Assembly (NCBI GenBank): GCA_048058975.1
Contig: JBLLNP010000008.1
Location: 1 to 64,000 of the forward strand
Length of the DNA: 64,000 nucleotides
Direction of reading: 5' to 3'
From: RHLJ01 sp048058975
Lineage (GTDB): Bacteria > Bacteroidota > Rhodothermia > Balneolales > Balneolaceae
The notes under the pieces were generated by a model. It had not been told where the DNA came from, searched no databases, and saw nothing but the letters and a program-made list of their open reading frames with translations. The translations under genes were made by a program, and so were the position numbers. Positions 32,325 through 41,965 of this stretch are shown here, in pieces (position 1 is the stretch's first letter; every line of letters starts with the position of its first letter).

Positions 32325-33326
32325 ATGAGATTCGCAGATTACGCCAAAATTTATGTAACCGCCGCAAAAGGGGGAGATGGATCCACTCATTTTCGAAGGG
32401 AGAAGTTTATACCCAAGGGAGGTCCCGACGGCGGAGATGGTGGTAAAGGCGGGAGTATTATTTTAAAAGGAAACGTTCAGCTCAATACTATTCTTGATCT
32501 CAGATATAAGAAATACATAAAGGCCAAGCCCGGAGTTGACGGCTCTAAAGCAAAAAAAACAGGAGCCGATGGCCCGAACGTAACTCTGGAAGTTCCGCTT
32601 GGCACGGTTGCTTTTGATGCGGATACCCGTGAGCGTTTAGGAGAAATTACTGAAGATGGACAAACTCTAACCATCGCGGAAGGAGGTCAGGGAGGATTAG
32701 GGAACTGGCATTTTCGTAGTTCCACCAATCAAACCCCACATTTTTCCCAACCCGGCAAACCCGGAGAAGAACGGGTAGTTGAACTTGAATTGAAGTTAAT
32801 TGCTGATGTAGGACTAGTAGGTTTTCCAAATGCAGGCAAGAGTACATTGCTCTCAGCACTATCAGAAGCGAAACCTAAGATTGCGGATTATCCTTTTACA
32901 ACCCTGGAGCCTAATCTTGGGGTAGTGAAATTTGCCGATTACCGCAGTTTTGTAATGGCAGATATTCCCGGAATAATTGAAGAAGCGCATCAGGGAAAAG
33001 GACTTGGGATTCAGTTTCTTCGCCACATTGAACGTAACAACGTTTTATTATTTATGGTGAGTGCTGAAACCGATATTGAGTACGAATATAACGCCCTGCT
33101 TAAGGAACTTAAATCGTACCGTCCCGACCTGCTAGATAAGCCCCGCATTTTAGCTATTACTAAGATGGACTTAAAACAAGGATTTAAGTTAGAAGAAGAG
33201 TTGCATTTTGAGGATGAAATTCCCGTTATTCCTATTTCATCGGCTACCGGACATGGAGTTGATGAACTAAGAGAAACTCTATGGGAACGTATCCAACATG
33301 CTCGACAACTCGAATCCGAATCTTAG
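32325..33326 (+). CDS. obg: GTPase Obg/CgtA
   Basis: 333 residues. N-terminal glycine-rich Obg fold (KGGDGSTHFRREKFIPKGGPDGGDGG), then the G domain with P-loop GFPNAGKSTLL, switch II DIPGIIEEAHQGKGLG, and NKXD-type ITKMDLKQG. Essential GTPase acting in late 50S assembly and stress signalling. The variable C-terminal domain is essentially absent, as in many Bacteroidota. Overlaps the dprA start by 29 bases. Confidence 0.96.
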   Translation: MRFADYAKIYVTAAKGGDGSTHFRREKFIPKGGPDGGDGGKGGSIILKGNVQLNTILDLRYKKYIKAKPGVDGSKAKKTGADGPNVTLEVPLGTVAFDADTRERLGEITEDGQTLTIAEGGQGGLGNWHFRSSTNQTPHFSQPGKPGEERVVELELKLIADVGLVGFPNAGKSTLLSALSEAKPKIADYPFTTLEPNLGVVKFADYRSFVMADIPGIIEEAHQGKGLGIQFLRHIERNNVLLFMVSAETDIEYEYNALLKELKSYRPDLLDKPRILAITKMDLKQGFKLEEELHFEDEIPVIPISSATGHGVDELRETLWERIQHARQLESES

Positions 33327-34428
33327 AACTTTTCTTGCACTCAGTCTGATTTCAGGGTTGGGATCTAAAAGAATCAAACTTTTGGAACAGGCATTTGATG
33401 ACCCTTCAAAAATATTCAAGCTTTCTAAAACTGAACTACGTAGTGTGGAAACCATTGGAGAGGCTTCCGCGCTTTCCATTCTCTCTTTTGATAAGTGGGA
33501 TAAAGTTGAGGAGATCATCAAAGCAACAGAAAAAGTTAAAGCTCAGATTATCACTATTGCGGATCCGGAATATCCACCTTTACTAAAACAGATTTACGAT
33601 CCACCTGCTTTATTCTGGGTTAAGGGAAATCCGGAAGCATTATCAAAACCGGGAATTGGGGTGATTGGTACGCGTCATGCTACTACCTATGGTAAGAAAA
33701 CAGCCGAGAAATTATCAAAAGAACTGGGAGAACAGGGGCTGTGTATTTTCAGTGGGCTTGCTCATGGAATTGATGCGATAGCGCATAAAGCAGCCTTGGA
33801 TGTTGGAGCACCAACGGTAGCTGTATTAGGTTCAGGAATTGATAATCTATACCCCAGAGAAAATGCTGATTTAGCGAACCGGATTGTAAAAGAAGGCGGA
33901 GCGGTGATTACCGAGTTCTCTCTAGGGACAAATCCGGATGCAGGTAATTTCCCTGTGAGAAACCGAATAGTGAGTGGTATGAGCCTGGGTGTTTTGGTGA
34001 TTGAATCCGGGATGCAGGGCGGAAGTATGATTACGGCTGAACTTGCTTTGGATCAAAACCGGGAAGTATTTGCGGTGCCACATACGCTCGAAAATCTATC
34101 GGGGTCGGGATGCAATTACCTTATAAAGACTGGAGCCGCTAAACTTATTCAAACAGCGGAGGACATTCTCGAAGAACTACCAATAGAACGAGATGAAAAA
34201 ACTTCATCCACAAAAAAAGAAATCCCTGAGCCCAAACGCTGGAAACAAGAAGACCTGGATGAGCTAAGCCAGAAAGTCTGTCAATTACTGGAACGTGGAG
34301 AAGCCCAGATTGACGCTATTGGAGATGAATTGGAAGTGAATACCAGTCAACTGCTGGTAACACTTCTTCAGCTTGAAATGAAAGAACTGGTTGTTCAGAA
34401 AGCGGGAAAGATTTTTCAGCTGAGATAA
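33298..34428 (+). CDS. dprA: DNA-processing protein DprA
   Basis: 376 residues. N-terminal helix-hairpin-helix region (LSLISGLGSKRIKLLEQAF), Rossmann core with GVIGTRHATTYGKKTAEKL, FSGLAHGIDAIAHKAAL, VLGSGIDNLYPRENADLA and GSMITAELALDQNREVFAVPH, and a C-terminal winged helix (VNTSQLLVTLLQLEMKELVV). It loads RecA on incoming single-stranded DNA in natural transformation. The ATG is inside the end of obg, so translation is probably coupled. Confidence 0.95.
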   Translation: MLDNSNPNLRTFLALSLISGLGSKRIKLLEQAFDDPSKIFKLSKTELRSVETIGEASALSILSFDKWDKVEEIIKATEKVKAQIITIADPEYPPLLKQIYDPPALFWVKGNPEALSKPGIGVIGTRHATTYGKKTAEKLSKELGEQGLCIFSGLAHGIDAIAHKAALDVGAPTVAVLGSGIDNLYPRENADLANRIVKEGGAVITEFSLGTNPDAGNFPVRNRIVSGMSLGVLVIESGMQGGSMITAELALDQNREVFAVPHTLENLSGSGCNYLIKTGAAKLIQTAEDILEELPIERDEKTSSTKKEIPEPKRWKQEDLDELSQKVCQLLERGEAQIDAIGDELEVNTSQLLVTLLQLEMKELVVQKAGKIFQLR

Positions 34429-34474
34429 GTTTTCCACATCGTTGACATCAGTTTGAAATTGCTATATCATTGTG

Positions 34475-34652
34475 GTGCAAAAGGTTTTTCTCATGTTGAC
34501 TGAGAAAATTAATAGGGAATCCGGTGTAAATCCGGAGCTATCCCCGTAGCTGTAAGCTCGAAAAAGTATTAGCCAAATTTTGCCACTGTCCTTTAAGAGG
34601 TGACGGGAAGGCCGCTGATACAGAGTAAGCCAGAAGACCTGCCTGTTTGCAC
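34475..34652 (+). ncRNA. Cobalamin riboswitch
   Basis: Matches the B12-element core: AATAGGGAATCCGGTGTAAA (34511-34530), TCCGGAGCTATCCCCGTAGCTGTAA, CCACTGTC, GACGGGAAGGC and the B12 box GCCAGAAGACCTGCC (34629-34643). The outer P1 stem is visible: GTGCAAA (34475-34481) with TTTGCAC (34646-34652). It lies 119 bases upstream of the BtuB-like ATG at 34771 and should reduce its expression when adenosyl- or hydroxocobalamin is plentiful. A bulged hairpin at 34662-34680 that contains GGAGGA may be the expression platform. Confidence 0.95.
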
Positions 34653-34770
34653 AATTATTCAGGCTTTCGGAGGAAAGGCCGGGAATGTAAACTTGTCGGC
34701 TCAAAATACCGCCAACCACGTTTCCACACTTTTTATCGAAAGCTCATCGGTTAACTTAAAATTTAAAACC

Positions 34771-36651
34771 ATGAGCAAAATATACATATTAATAGTAGCA
34801 GGCATATTGTTCAGCCTGTCAATTCAAGCGCAAACTTCTCAGCCCGTTGACACTCTGGAATTTGAGGAAGTAGTAGTTACTGCTTCTAAAATCCCAATTT
34901 TTCTCAGGGAAACCACCAAGCCTGTCTTGGTAATTGATCAACAAACCATATCAAGAAATACCGGTAAAGATGTAGCACAGCTTTTAAGTGAACAATCTGG
35001 TATTTATGTTAATGGAGCATTTAGTAATGGCGGAAAAGATAAAGCGACATATCTGCAGGGGGCATCAACACGATATACACTTTTTTTGATTGATGGATTA
35101 CCTGTATATGACCCATCAACTATCGGAGGGGTTTTCGATATCCGAAATCTTTCTCTTGATGCCATTGAACGTATCGAAGTGGTTAAGGGAAGTATGAGTA
35201 CATTGTATGGTTCGGATGCTATTGCCGGAGTAGTAAACATCATTACTAAAGAATCAGCCTCCGAACAAGTAGAGGTTGAAGCATCCAGTTCCCTAGGCAG
35301 TTTCGCCACGCATAGAAATCAATTTAGTTTAAGAGGTTCACAAAAGGGAGGAAACTTTTCGTTGGTATATTCCCGGGAGCAATCAGATGGAATTAGTGAA
35401 GCAAGAGATACACTTACAAGTGCAGAGCGTAGCATACTTGATGCCCCTGAGTTTGATAAAGATGGCTACACAAAACATACTTTTTCTGCTAAAACTTCAG
35501 TGAAGCCTATCTCAGGTTTAACGGTTACACCCCGATTATTAATCAATTCTTTTGACGGTGATTACGACGCAGGCGCTTTTAGTGATGCCACGAATACTTT
35601 TGAATCTGTATTTTTCAACCCGGGTTTATCTGTAGAGTTAGGAAGAGAAAGGTACTCTCTTAAAAGTGATTATTCTTACGCGAATACAAACAGAAAAAAC
35701 ATTGCAGCCTTCGGAGGTGAGTTTGAAGGCAGTGTTAATAACTTTGACATATTCGGAACCTATAAGGCTTTGGAAAATCTTCATTTTTTGACAGGCTTCA
35801 ATTACCAAAATATGGAAATTGGTAGTAATGAGCGCACATCAGATTTATACAGCCCTTATATTACCGCCAGGGTAAGGAATCTATTTGGTTTAAATGCAGA
35901 AGCGGGTGTTCGTTTTAATAATCATAGCGAATATGGAAATAATACTACGTTAAGCACATCTTTTTCTTACCAATTTAATGAGGTATTTAAAATCTTAAGT
36001 TCTATCGGAACTGGTTTTAAAGCACCTACTTTGGATGAATTATATGGCCCGTTTGGCTCAAATCCGGATTTGGAACCTGAACGAAGTGTTTACTTTAATT
36101 TGGGTAACGAACTTAGTTTTGAGGATCAAAGTTTAAGATTCAGTGCGAACTATTTTATTCGTTCAATAGATGATGTGATCATATTTGGAGGACTAGGTTA
36201 CATTAATCAAGATGAACAAAATGACACCGGAATCGAATTGTTTGCTTCTTATTCACCATTCCCAGAGCTAGAATTAAATATAGCATATGATTATTTGAGT
36301 GGCTCTTCTGTTGTGAATGGACAAAAAACAGACAACTTACTTCGTCGCCCAAAATCAAAATTGATTTTCAACACCACAATAGTGCCATTTTCTGGCCTGA
36401 CCGTTTCTCTGCAAAGCAGTTATTTGGGAGAGCGGGACGATATCTACTTTAAACCGGATTTTACTTCAGAAATAGTAACACTTGAGGAAGTATTTCTTCT
36501 AAACGGTAATGCATCCTACAGGTTTTTTGAAGATAGGATCACCGTGTTTGGAGATATAAAGAATATGCTTAATACCGATTATTCAGAAGTATATGGATTT
36601 AACACAACCGGGCTTGTCTGGAATTTAGGTTTGAAATTAAATCTGAAATAA
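34771..36651 (+). CDS. btuB: BtuB-like TonB-dependent cobalamin receptor
   Basis: 626 residues from ATG 34771 (MSKIYILIVAGILFSLSIQAQ, a clear signal peptide); an in-frame codon at 34600 would place the start inside the riboswitch and is rejected. The TonB-box region is LEFEEVVVTASKIP; the plug follows (VIDQQTISRNTGKDVAQLLSEQ, VKGSMSTLYGSDAIAGVVNIIT), then a 22-strand-type barrel ending NLGLKLNLK. The riboswitch assigns cobalamin or a close corrinoid as ligand. Single gene closed by the terminator at 36654-36672. Confidence 0.94.
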   Translation: MSKIYILIVAGILFSLSIQAQTSQPVDTLEFEEVVVTASKIPIFLRETTKPVLVIDQQTISRNTGKDVAQLLSEQSGIYVNGAFSNGGKDKATYLQGASTRYTLFLIDGLPVYDPSTIGGVFDIRNLSLDAIERIEVVKGSMSTLYGSDAIAGVVNIITKESASEQVEVEASSSLGSFATHRNQFSLRGSQKGGNFSLVYSREQSDGISEARDTLTSAERSILDAPEFDKDGYTKHTFSAKTSVKPISGLTVTPRLLINSFDGDYDAGAFSDATNTFESVFFNPGLSVELGRERYSLKSDYSYANTNRKNIAAFGGEFEGSVNNFDIFGTYKALENLHFLTGFNYQNMEIGSNERTSDLYSPYITARVRNLFGLNAEAGVRFNNHSEYGNNTTLSTSFSYQFNEVFKILSSIGTGFKAPTLDELYGPFGSNPDLEPERSVYFNLGNELSFEDQSLRFSANYFIRSIDDVIIFGGLGYINQDEQNDTGIELFASYSPFPELELNIAYDYLSGSSVVNGQKTDNLLRRPKSKLIFNTTIVPFSGLTVSLQSSYLGERDDIYFKPDFTSEIVTLEEVFLLNGNASYRFFEDRITVFGDIKNMLNTDYSEVYGFNTTGLVWNLGLKLNLK

Positions 36652-36653
36652 AA

Positions 36654-36672
36654 AAGGGGCTTAAAGCCCCTT
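36654..36672. terminator. Bidirectional intrinsic terminator
   Basis: AAGGGGC (36654-36660), loop TTAAA, GCCCCTT (36666-36672), with A-run before and T-rich sequence after. It serves btuB from the left and the small secreted-protein gene from the right. Confidence 0.85.
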
Positions 36673-36685
36673 CTTCTAATTCTTC

Positions 36686-37117
36686 TTACTTTTCAAAAAT
36701 AGCCAACCCAAAATAGCAGGGTTCAACGGAGCAGGCATACATAGTAACTTTAACTTTATATCTTCCAGATTCTGATGGCTCGAAGAAGAATAACGGGTAG
36801 TCGTCTTCTTCTATATCTTTATCAAGTTCCGTTCCTTCATCATCGTAAAGATACATGTCCAGGTCTTCACAATCTTCATCGCAAAATCCTTCAAATAGAT
36901 ACTCTTTTGACGAATCAAGATAAAAAGACCAGGTATTATCATCCGATTCCTGAATCATTCCAATGATATAGTTCTTTACTACATAACCCATTTCAAGATT
37001 TTCTTCATAGGAATCCTGAATCTGAGTCCAAATAACTTCAGTGTAAGATTGCGCCTGCACTGAAATGCTAGCAAGAGAGATTCCTAAGATGCCTAAACAT
37101 AGCTTTTTAATGTCCAT
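36686..37117 (-). CDS. Small acidic secreted protein, PPC-like
   Basis: 143 residues: signal peptide MDIKKLCLGILGISLASISVQAQ, then a very acidic beta-rich domain. YSLDSSKEYLF-like GFCDEDCEDLDMYLYDDEGTELDKD and YPLFFFEPSESGRYKVKVTM resemble bacterial pre-peptidase C-terminal (PPC) domains, where the E-x-G-x-Y-x-V-x-V end is typical. Four cysteines form two close pairs (CDEDC and CSVEPC) and probably disulfides. No catalytic motif. Single gene between two terminators/spacers; role unknown. Confidence 0.75.
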   Translation of the reverse strand: MDIKKLCLGILGISLASISVQAQSYTEVIWTQIQDSYEENLEMGYVVKNYIIGMIQESDDNTWSFYLDSSKEYLFEGFCDEDCEDLDMYLYDDEGTELDKDIEEDDYPLFFFEPSESGRYKVKVTMYACSVEPCYFGLAIFEK

Positions 37118-37154
37118 AGTATTACCCCGTATTGGTTAGTTTTTATTTTAGGTT

Positions 37155-38891
37155 TTAAACCCCTAAATCTTTTAAAATAGAATCAATTACAAAATCTAAA
37201 GAAGCATCTGTTTCATAATATTTATCGGTGCTTTCCAGAGTTGTATTTACACTGCAATAGAATTTGATTTTAGGTTCGGTGCCGGAAGGTCTCGCAGAAA
37301 TAATCCCGCCATCTTCGGTGATAAACTGCAGAACATTTGACTTGGGAAGATCAATAGGAGTAACTTCACCAGTTTCCAGATTCTTCTCTTCCTGACTTTG
37401 ATAATCTTTAAGCATTACTACTTTTGAACCTCCAAGCGTACCGGGAGTGTTACTTCTGAAGTCTTTCATCATTTGCTGGATTTCTTCTGCCCCTGCTTTC
37501 CCCTTTTTGGTTACCGAAACCAGTCTTTCCTTAAAAAAGCCATGTTCAACATACATTTCAAGTAGAGCCTCAAACAAACTACTGCCTTTATCTTTATAGT
37601 AAGCTGCCATTTCTGCAATAATCACAGCGGAAACCACCGCGTCTTTGTCACGTACATGTTCACCGATCAGGTAACCATAGCTTTCTTCGCCACCAGCGAT
37701 AAATTCTTTTTTACCCTCAAGCCCGCTCATCAATTCGCCGATATATTTGAATCCGGTGAGAGTGTTGTAACAATCAACACCATAAGATTCAGCGATCCTG
37801 TCAATCAGGTAAGAAGTAACTACTGTTTTAACGATATACTGGTTTCCCGTGAGCTTGCCGGCATTTTTCCAGGCAGTAAGCATGTAGTTAATAATCAGCG
37901 TTGCGGTCATATTTCCGTTGAAAAGAGTCCATTCCTCTTTATCATTCTTAACTGCAATTCCAATCCGGTCCGCATCTGGATCGGTAGCCATAACCAGTTC
38001 GGCACCAATTTCTTTGGCCTTTGCCATAGCCATACTAAGAGCTTCCTGTTCTTCAGGATTTGGATAAATCACGGTCGGAAAATTTCCGTCAACTACCATC
38101 TGCTCTTCAACAAGTGTCACGTTTTCAAAACCGTAAGCTTTCAGTGCAGGGGGTATGGAAACTCCACCGGTACCATGAATGGGAGAAAATACAATACTGA
38201 TATCTTTTTGCCTTTTGATAGCATCTCTTGAAACGGAAAGCTTAACCAACTCATCCAGATATAGTTTATCTATGTCTTTTCCGATTATCTGAATGTTATC
38301 AGGGTTTCCTTCAAACCTAACTTCTTCAACCTTGGTGATTTTCTGAACTTCTTCCATCACCATTTTATCGTAGGGAGCCACAAACTGGCCACCATCTGAG
38401 CCGTAAGCCTTAAAGCCATTATATTCTTTTGGATTATGAGAAGCGGTTAAAACAACACCACTTTGGCATCCTAACACACGAATGGCAAAGGAAAGTTCTG
38501 GAGTGGGGCGAAGAGCTTCAAAGAAATAAACATGAATTCCATTTGCAGAAAACACATCTGCGACCACTTTGGCAAGAGTGTCTGAGTTGTTTCGGCAATC
38601 GTAGGCAATGGCGACTTTTATCTGCTCATTAGGATATGTTTTCTTAAGAAAATTACTTAACCCCTGAGTAGCTGTACCAAAGGTGTATTTATTAACCCTG
38701 TTTGAACCAACTCCCATTATTCCACGAAGCCCTCCGGTTCCAAACTCCAGATCTTTGTAAAAGGCATCGGTTAATTCAGTGAATTGCTCTTGTTCAAGCA
38801 TTTCACGAATAGCTGTTTTTGTTTGTACGTCATAACCGCCATTCAACCAGGTATTAATTTTGTCTTTTACTGAAGATTCCAGTGCACTCAT
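37155..38891 (-). CDS. Phosphoglucomutase/phosphomannomutase (alpha-D-phosphohexomutase)
   Basis: 578 residues, the long PgcA/PGM2-like form. Active-site phosphoserine loop TASHNPKEYNGFKAYGSDGGQ, metal loop DPDADRIGIAV, sugar loop GGEESYGYL and phosphate loop RPSGTEPKIKFY are all intact. It interconverts hexose 1- and 6-phosphates for envelope polysaccharide and central sugar metabolism. Transcribed alone; upstream are 231 bases of noncoding DNA in which I see no clear element beyond AT-rich tracts. Confidence 0.94.
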   Translation of the reverse strand: MSALESSVKDKINTWLNGGYDVQTKTAIREMLEQEQFTELTDAFYKDLEFGTGGLRGIMGVGSNRVNKYTFGTATQGLSNFLKKTYPNEQIKVAIAYDCRNNSDTLAKVVADVFSANGIHVYFFEALRPTPELSFAIRVLGCQSGVVLTASHNPKEYNGFKAYGSDGGQFVAPYDKMVMEEVQKITKVEEVRFEGNPDNIQIIGKDIDKLYLDELVKLSVSRDAIKRQKDISIVFSPIHGTGGVSIPPALKAYGFENVTLVEEQMVVDGNFPTVIYPNPEEQEALSMAMAKAKEIGAELVMATDPDADRIGIAVKNDKEEWTLFNGNMTATLIINYMLTAWKNAGKLTGNQYIVKTVVTSYLIDRIAESYGVDCYNTLTGFKYIGELMSGLEGKKEFIAGGEESYGYLIGEHVRDKDAVVSAVIIAEMAAYYKDKGSSLFEALLEMYVEHGFFKERLVSVTKKGKAGAEEIQQMMKDFRSNTPGTLGGSKVVMLKDYQSQEEKNLETGEVTPIDLPKSNVLQFITEDGGIISARPSGTEPKIKFYCSVNTTLESTDKYYETDASLDFVIDSILKDLGV

Positions 38892-39122
38892 AGTCAGGAA
38901 TTAGGGATTCAAATTATGGGATACGAATATATAAATTTATGAGCTATATAAGGAGCAGGAGTAGACGCATTCAAAGAATAGCTGCTTTCTTTCAAGAAGG
39001 ATCATGCGTAAAGACGTAAAAAAATATTGATCTCAAAATCCCATGATGGTTTTTTTCTAAGATTGGGGTTATTATAAGCAGGATAAATCATAAGGGATTT
39101 CAATAAAAAAATAAAGTTAGCA

Positions 39123-39797
39123 ATGATGAGACTTAAAGCCAGATTAGTTGTTATAACAATTATTGGAACATTCGCATTTTTAAGTATAGACTCCTTTGCA
39201 CAGTCAACAGAAAAAAAATCAAAGGAAGAACTGGAAGCTCTTTACTGGGCACGAATTGACAGTTCCAGGATGAATTTTACTCAGGCGGATGTGGATTTCA
39301 TGACGAATATGATTGGTCATCATGCCCAGGCTTTAATTATGTCTGATCTTGCTCCGAAAAATGACGCTAGCTCTGAGATTCAGGTGCTGGCTGCAAGAAT
39401 CATAAACGCGCAAAAAGATGAAATTGCCACCATGCAAACCTGGCTTCGGGACAGAAAACAGCCTGTACCGGAAGTACATATAGATGGTTTGATGCTGATG
39501 ATTCATGGCGTAGAAGGAGGCCATCACGACCACATGAAAATGGAAGGTATGTTATCTCAGGAACAGCTTGTCGAGCTTTCAGAAGCGAAAGGAGAAGACT
39601 TTGATAGGTTATTTTTAACCTATATGATTCAACATCACCAGGGAGCAGTGTCTATGGTAAAAACATTAATATCTACGGATGGAGCAGTACAAGATGAAGG
39701 TGCCTTCCGTTTAGCTACCGATATTAATGTAGATCAAATCACAGAAATTGAGCGAATGAAATTAATGCTCAGAAATATGGAACTTGATAGTTTCTAA
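39123..39797 (+). CDS. DUF305 family exported protein
   Basis: 224 residues with a signal peptide (to about FAQ, residue 29). The ferritin-like DUF305 core has FMTNMIGHHAQALIMSDLAP and MIQHHQGAVSMVKTL, the paired M-x-x-H-H motifs that suggest metal binding, plus METEGGHHDHMKMEG-like histidine-rich GGHHDHMKMEG in the linker. Relatives are periplasmic and sometimes linked to copper. It precedes two LVIVD lipoprotein genes by 43 bp on the same strand, so it probably shares their transcription. Confidence 0.88.
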   Translation: MMRLKARLVVITIIGTFAFLSIDSFAQSTEKKSKEELEALYWARIDSSRMNFTQADVDFMTNMIGHHAQALIMSDLAPKNDASSEIQVLAARIINAQKDEIATMQTWLRDRKQPVPEVHIDGLMLMIHGVEGGHHDHMKMEGMLSQEQLVELSEAKGEDFDRLFLTYMIQHHQGAVSMVKTLISTDGAVQDEGAFRLATDINVDQITEIERMKLMLRNMELDSF

Positions 39798-39840
39798 ACC
39801 ACCTTTTCGAAATTCAAATCAATAACGTATAAAAATAAGT

Positions 39841-41841
39841 ATGAAAAACTATTCTACTAAAAATTTATCCATGCTAACGCTTCTTGCAGTTTTGGTAACA
39901 GCATATGGTTGTTCGCCAAAAGGTCCTGCTGTACAGGCAGATTTTACTGCTCCGGAAGTAGCACCTCTCAGTGAAGCTACTATTCCAACTCCAGACCCTC
40001 GACAAGGTTTAGGTGCCGGGCTGTTCGACGCAGAAGAAGCAATCTGGAACCTGGAAATGCTTTCAACAACCACGCCGCCAGAGAACTTTGTTGGTGTGAC
40101 AAACTCTGATCTCGCTTTCAAGGGTAAATATGCTATTCAGGGTAACTACAATGGGGTTATCATCTGGGATATTTCTAATCCTATGGAACCTGTATTGGTA
40201 AAAGATTACTTGTGTCCAGCCTCTCAGAGTGATGTTTCTGTGTATGGAAACCTTCTTTTTGTTTCTGGGGAAGGATTCAGCGGACGCCTTGATTGCGGTA
40301 CTCAGGGAGTTCAGGAAGCGGTAAGTGAAGAACGACTCCGTGGTATTCGAATTTTTGACATCACTGATATCGAAAATCCTGAGTACATCTCAAATGTACA
40401 AACATGCCGTGGTTCTCATACCCACTCAGTGCTAAAAGATCCTGATGATGATGACAATGTATATGTTTATGTTTCAGGATCAGCTCCTGTTCGTTCTAAT
40501 GAAGAATTACCGGGATGTTCAACGGATGAAGATGATCCAAACTCTGCGCTATTCAGAATCGAAGTAATCAAAGTTCCTCTTGATAGTCCGTCCGAAGCTG
40601 CGATTGTAAGTTCTCCAAGAATTTTTGAAGATTTAACAAAAGCTCCTCAGCATGGGTTAACTCAGGCTGAAAAAGAACGATATAACGAGCTTTATAATGA
40701 AGGACGCTTCCCATTTGTAATTAAAACGATTGTAGGACCATTCCTACAGGTAGGGAATGACAATTTTGTTAAAGCACAGTTGGCAAGAATAGTTGAAGAG
40801 CGCGGTGGAGAAGGCGAGCCTACTGCCGCTGATAGCACCTACCTTAGAGAAAACATGCAGGCTATTGTGGATGAACTCCAAGGAGTATCAGAAAGTACCG
40901 GCGATGAGCCAGGCCCTGATCAGTGCCATGATATTACTTTATATCCTGAGATAGGTTTAGCAGGTGGTGCATGTGAAGGATATGGTTTGCTTCTCGATAT
41001 TACTGATCCTGTGAATCCTGTAAGAATTGATGCTGTTGCTGATTCGAATTTCTCTTATTGGCATTCCGCTACCTTTACCAATGATGGAAGTGCAATCCTG
41101 TTCACCGACGAATGGGGCGGCGGCGGCGGAGCTAAATGCCAGGATACCGATCCTTATGAGTGGGGTGCTAACGCGATCTTTACCATTTCGGATGATAACC
41201 AGCTCGAGTTCCAAAGCTATTACAAAATTCCGGGCGTTCAGTCTGCTACAGAAAACTGTGTAGCACACAACGGTTCTATGATTCCAATTCCTGGACGTGA
41301 TATTATGGTACAATCCTGGTATCAGGGTGGTATTTCTGTATTCGACTGGACAGACCCAAAAAATCCTGTAGAAATAGCTTTCCACGATCGAGGTCCTGTT
41401 TCTGCGGAAAGAATGCAATCTGGTGGAAGTTGGTCTGTGTACTGGTATAATGGAGTGATTATAAACTCCGAAATAGCCAGAGGATTAGATATTTTCGATC
41501 TTAAGCCTAGTCCATTTTTAACTGAAAATGAGATAGCAGCTTCAAAAACTGTGAAACTGGAGTATCTAAATGCTCAGGGACATCCGATGTTCAAGTGGCC
41601 ATCTACTCCCGCATTAGCTAAGGCTTATGTTGATCAGTTAGATCGGGACAAAGGACTGGATGCAGCAAGCATAACTGCTGTTCGCCAGGGACTCGCAAAT
41701 GCTGATGCTACTTCAGGTAAAGCAAAAACAAAAATCCTGTCTCAACTTGCTGATGAAGTAAGTGAAATGGCCGGAATGGCAAAAGACTCTGATAAAGTGA
41801 GTATGCTTGCCAATACGCTTAAAGATCTGGCTTCCATGTAA
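39841..41841 (+). CDS. LVIVD-repeat lipoprotein, first of a tandem pair
   Basis: 666 residues. Lipobox AYGC (Cys24). Beta-propeller-like LVIVD blades are visible: LAFKGKYAIQGNYNGVIIWDISNP, DVSVYGNLLFVSGEG, LRGIRIFDITDIENPEYISNV and GYGLLLDITDPVNPVRIDAV, each followed by hydrophobic strands; HTHSVL and GPDQCHDITLYPEIGLAGG are conserved in the pair. A C-terminal helical tail (KAKTKILSQLADEVSEMAGMA) is shared with the next gene. Probably an outer-membrane or periplasmic surface lipoprotein. Function unknown. Confidence 0.85.
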   Translation: MKNYSTKNLSMLTLLAVLVTAYGCSPKGPAVQADFTAPEVAPLSEATIPTPDPRQGLGAGLFDAEEAIWNLEMLSTTTPPENFVGVTNSDLAFKGKYAIQGNYNGVIIWDISNPMEPVLVKDYLCPASQSDVSVYGNLLFVSGEGFSGRLDCGTQGVQEAVSEERLRGIRIFDITDIENPEYISNVQTCRGSHTHSVLKDPDDDDNVYVYVSGSAPVRSNEELPGCSTDEDDPNSALFRIEVIKVPLDSPSEAAIVSSPRIFEDLTKAPQHGLTQAEKERYNELYNEGRFPFVIKTIVGPFLQVGNDNFVKAQLARIVEERGGEGEPTAADSTYLRENMQAIVDELQGVSESTGDEPGPDQCHDITLYPEIGLAGGACEGYGLLLDITDPVNPVRIDAVADSNFSYWHSATFTNDGSAILFTDEWGGGGGAKCQDTDPYEWGANAIFTISDDNQLEFQSYYKIPGVQSATENCVAHNGSMIPIPGRDIMVQSWYQGGISVFDWTDPKNPVEIAFHDRGPVSAERMQSGGSWSVYWYNGVIINSEIARGLDIFDLKPSPFLTENEIAASKTVKLEYLNAQGHPMFKWPSTPALAKAYVDQLDRDKGLDAASITAVRQGLANADATSGKAKTKILSQLADEVSEMAGMAKDSDKVSMLANTLKDLASM

Positions 41842-41859
41842 TCAGATTTGAAGAAACTT

Positions 41860-41889
41860 AAAACCGTTCACTTATTAGTGAACGGTTTT
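41860..41889 (+). terminator. Intrinsic terminator between the two LVIVD genes
   Basis: AAAACCGTTCACT (41860-41872), 4-base loop, AGTGAACGGTTTT (41877-41889), then ATTTTTTAT. A 13-bp perfect stem with a T-run is strong; the second paralogue may therefore have its own promoter. Confidence 0.9.
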
Positions 41890-41965
41890 ATTTTTTATAG
41901 AGAGTAATTCGAAAGGCAAACCTATTTCTGAATTTAAAACCAATCAATAACCTACCATTACAAGT

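Noticed and set aside
34600..34770. N-terminal extension of the BtuB-like receptor
   Set aside because: The extension would translate the 3' half of the cobalamin riboswitch; the methionine at 34771 begins a normal signal peptide.
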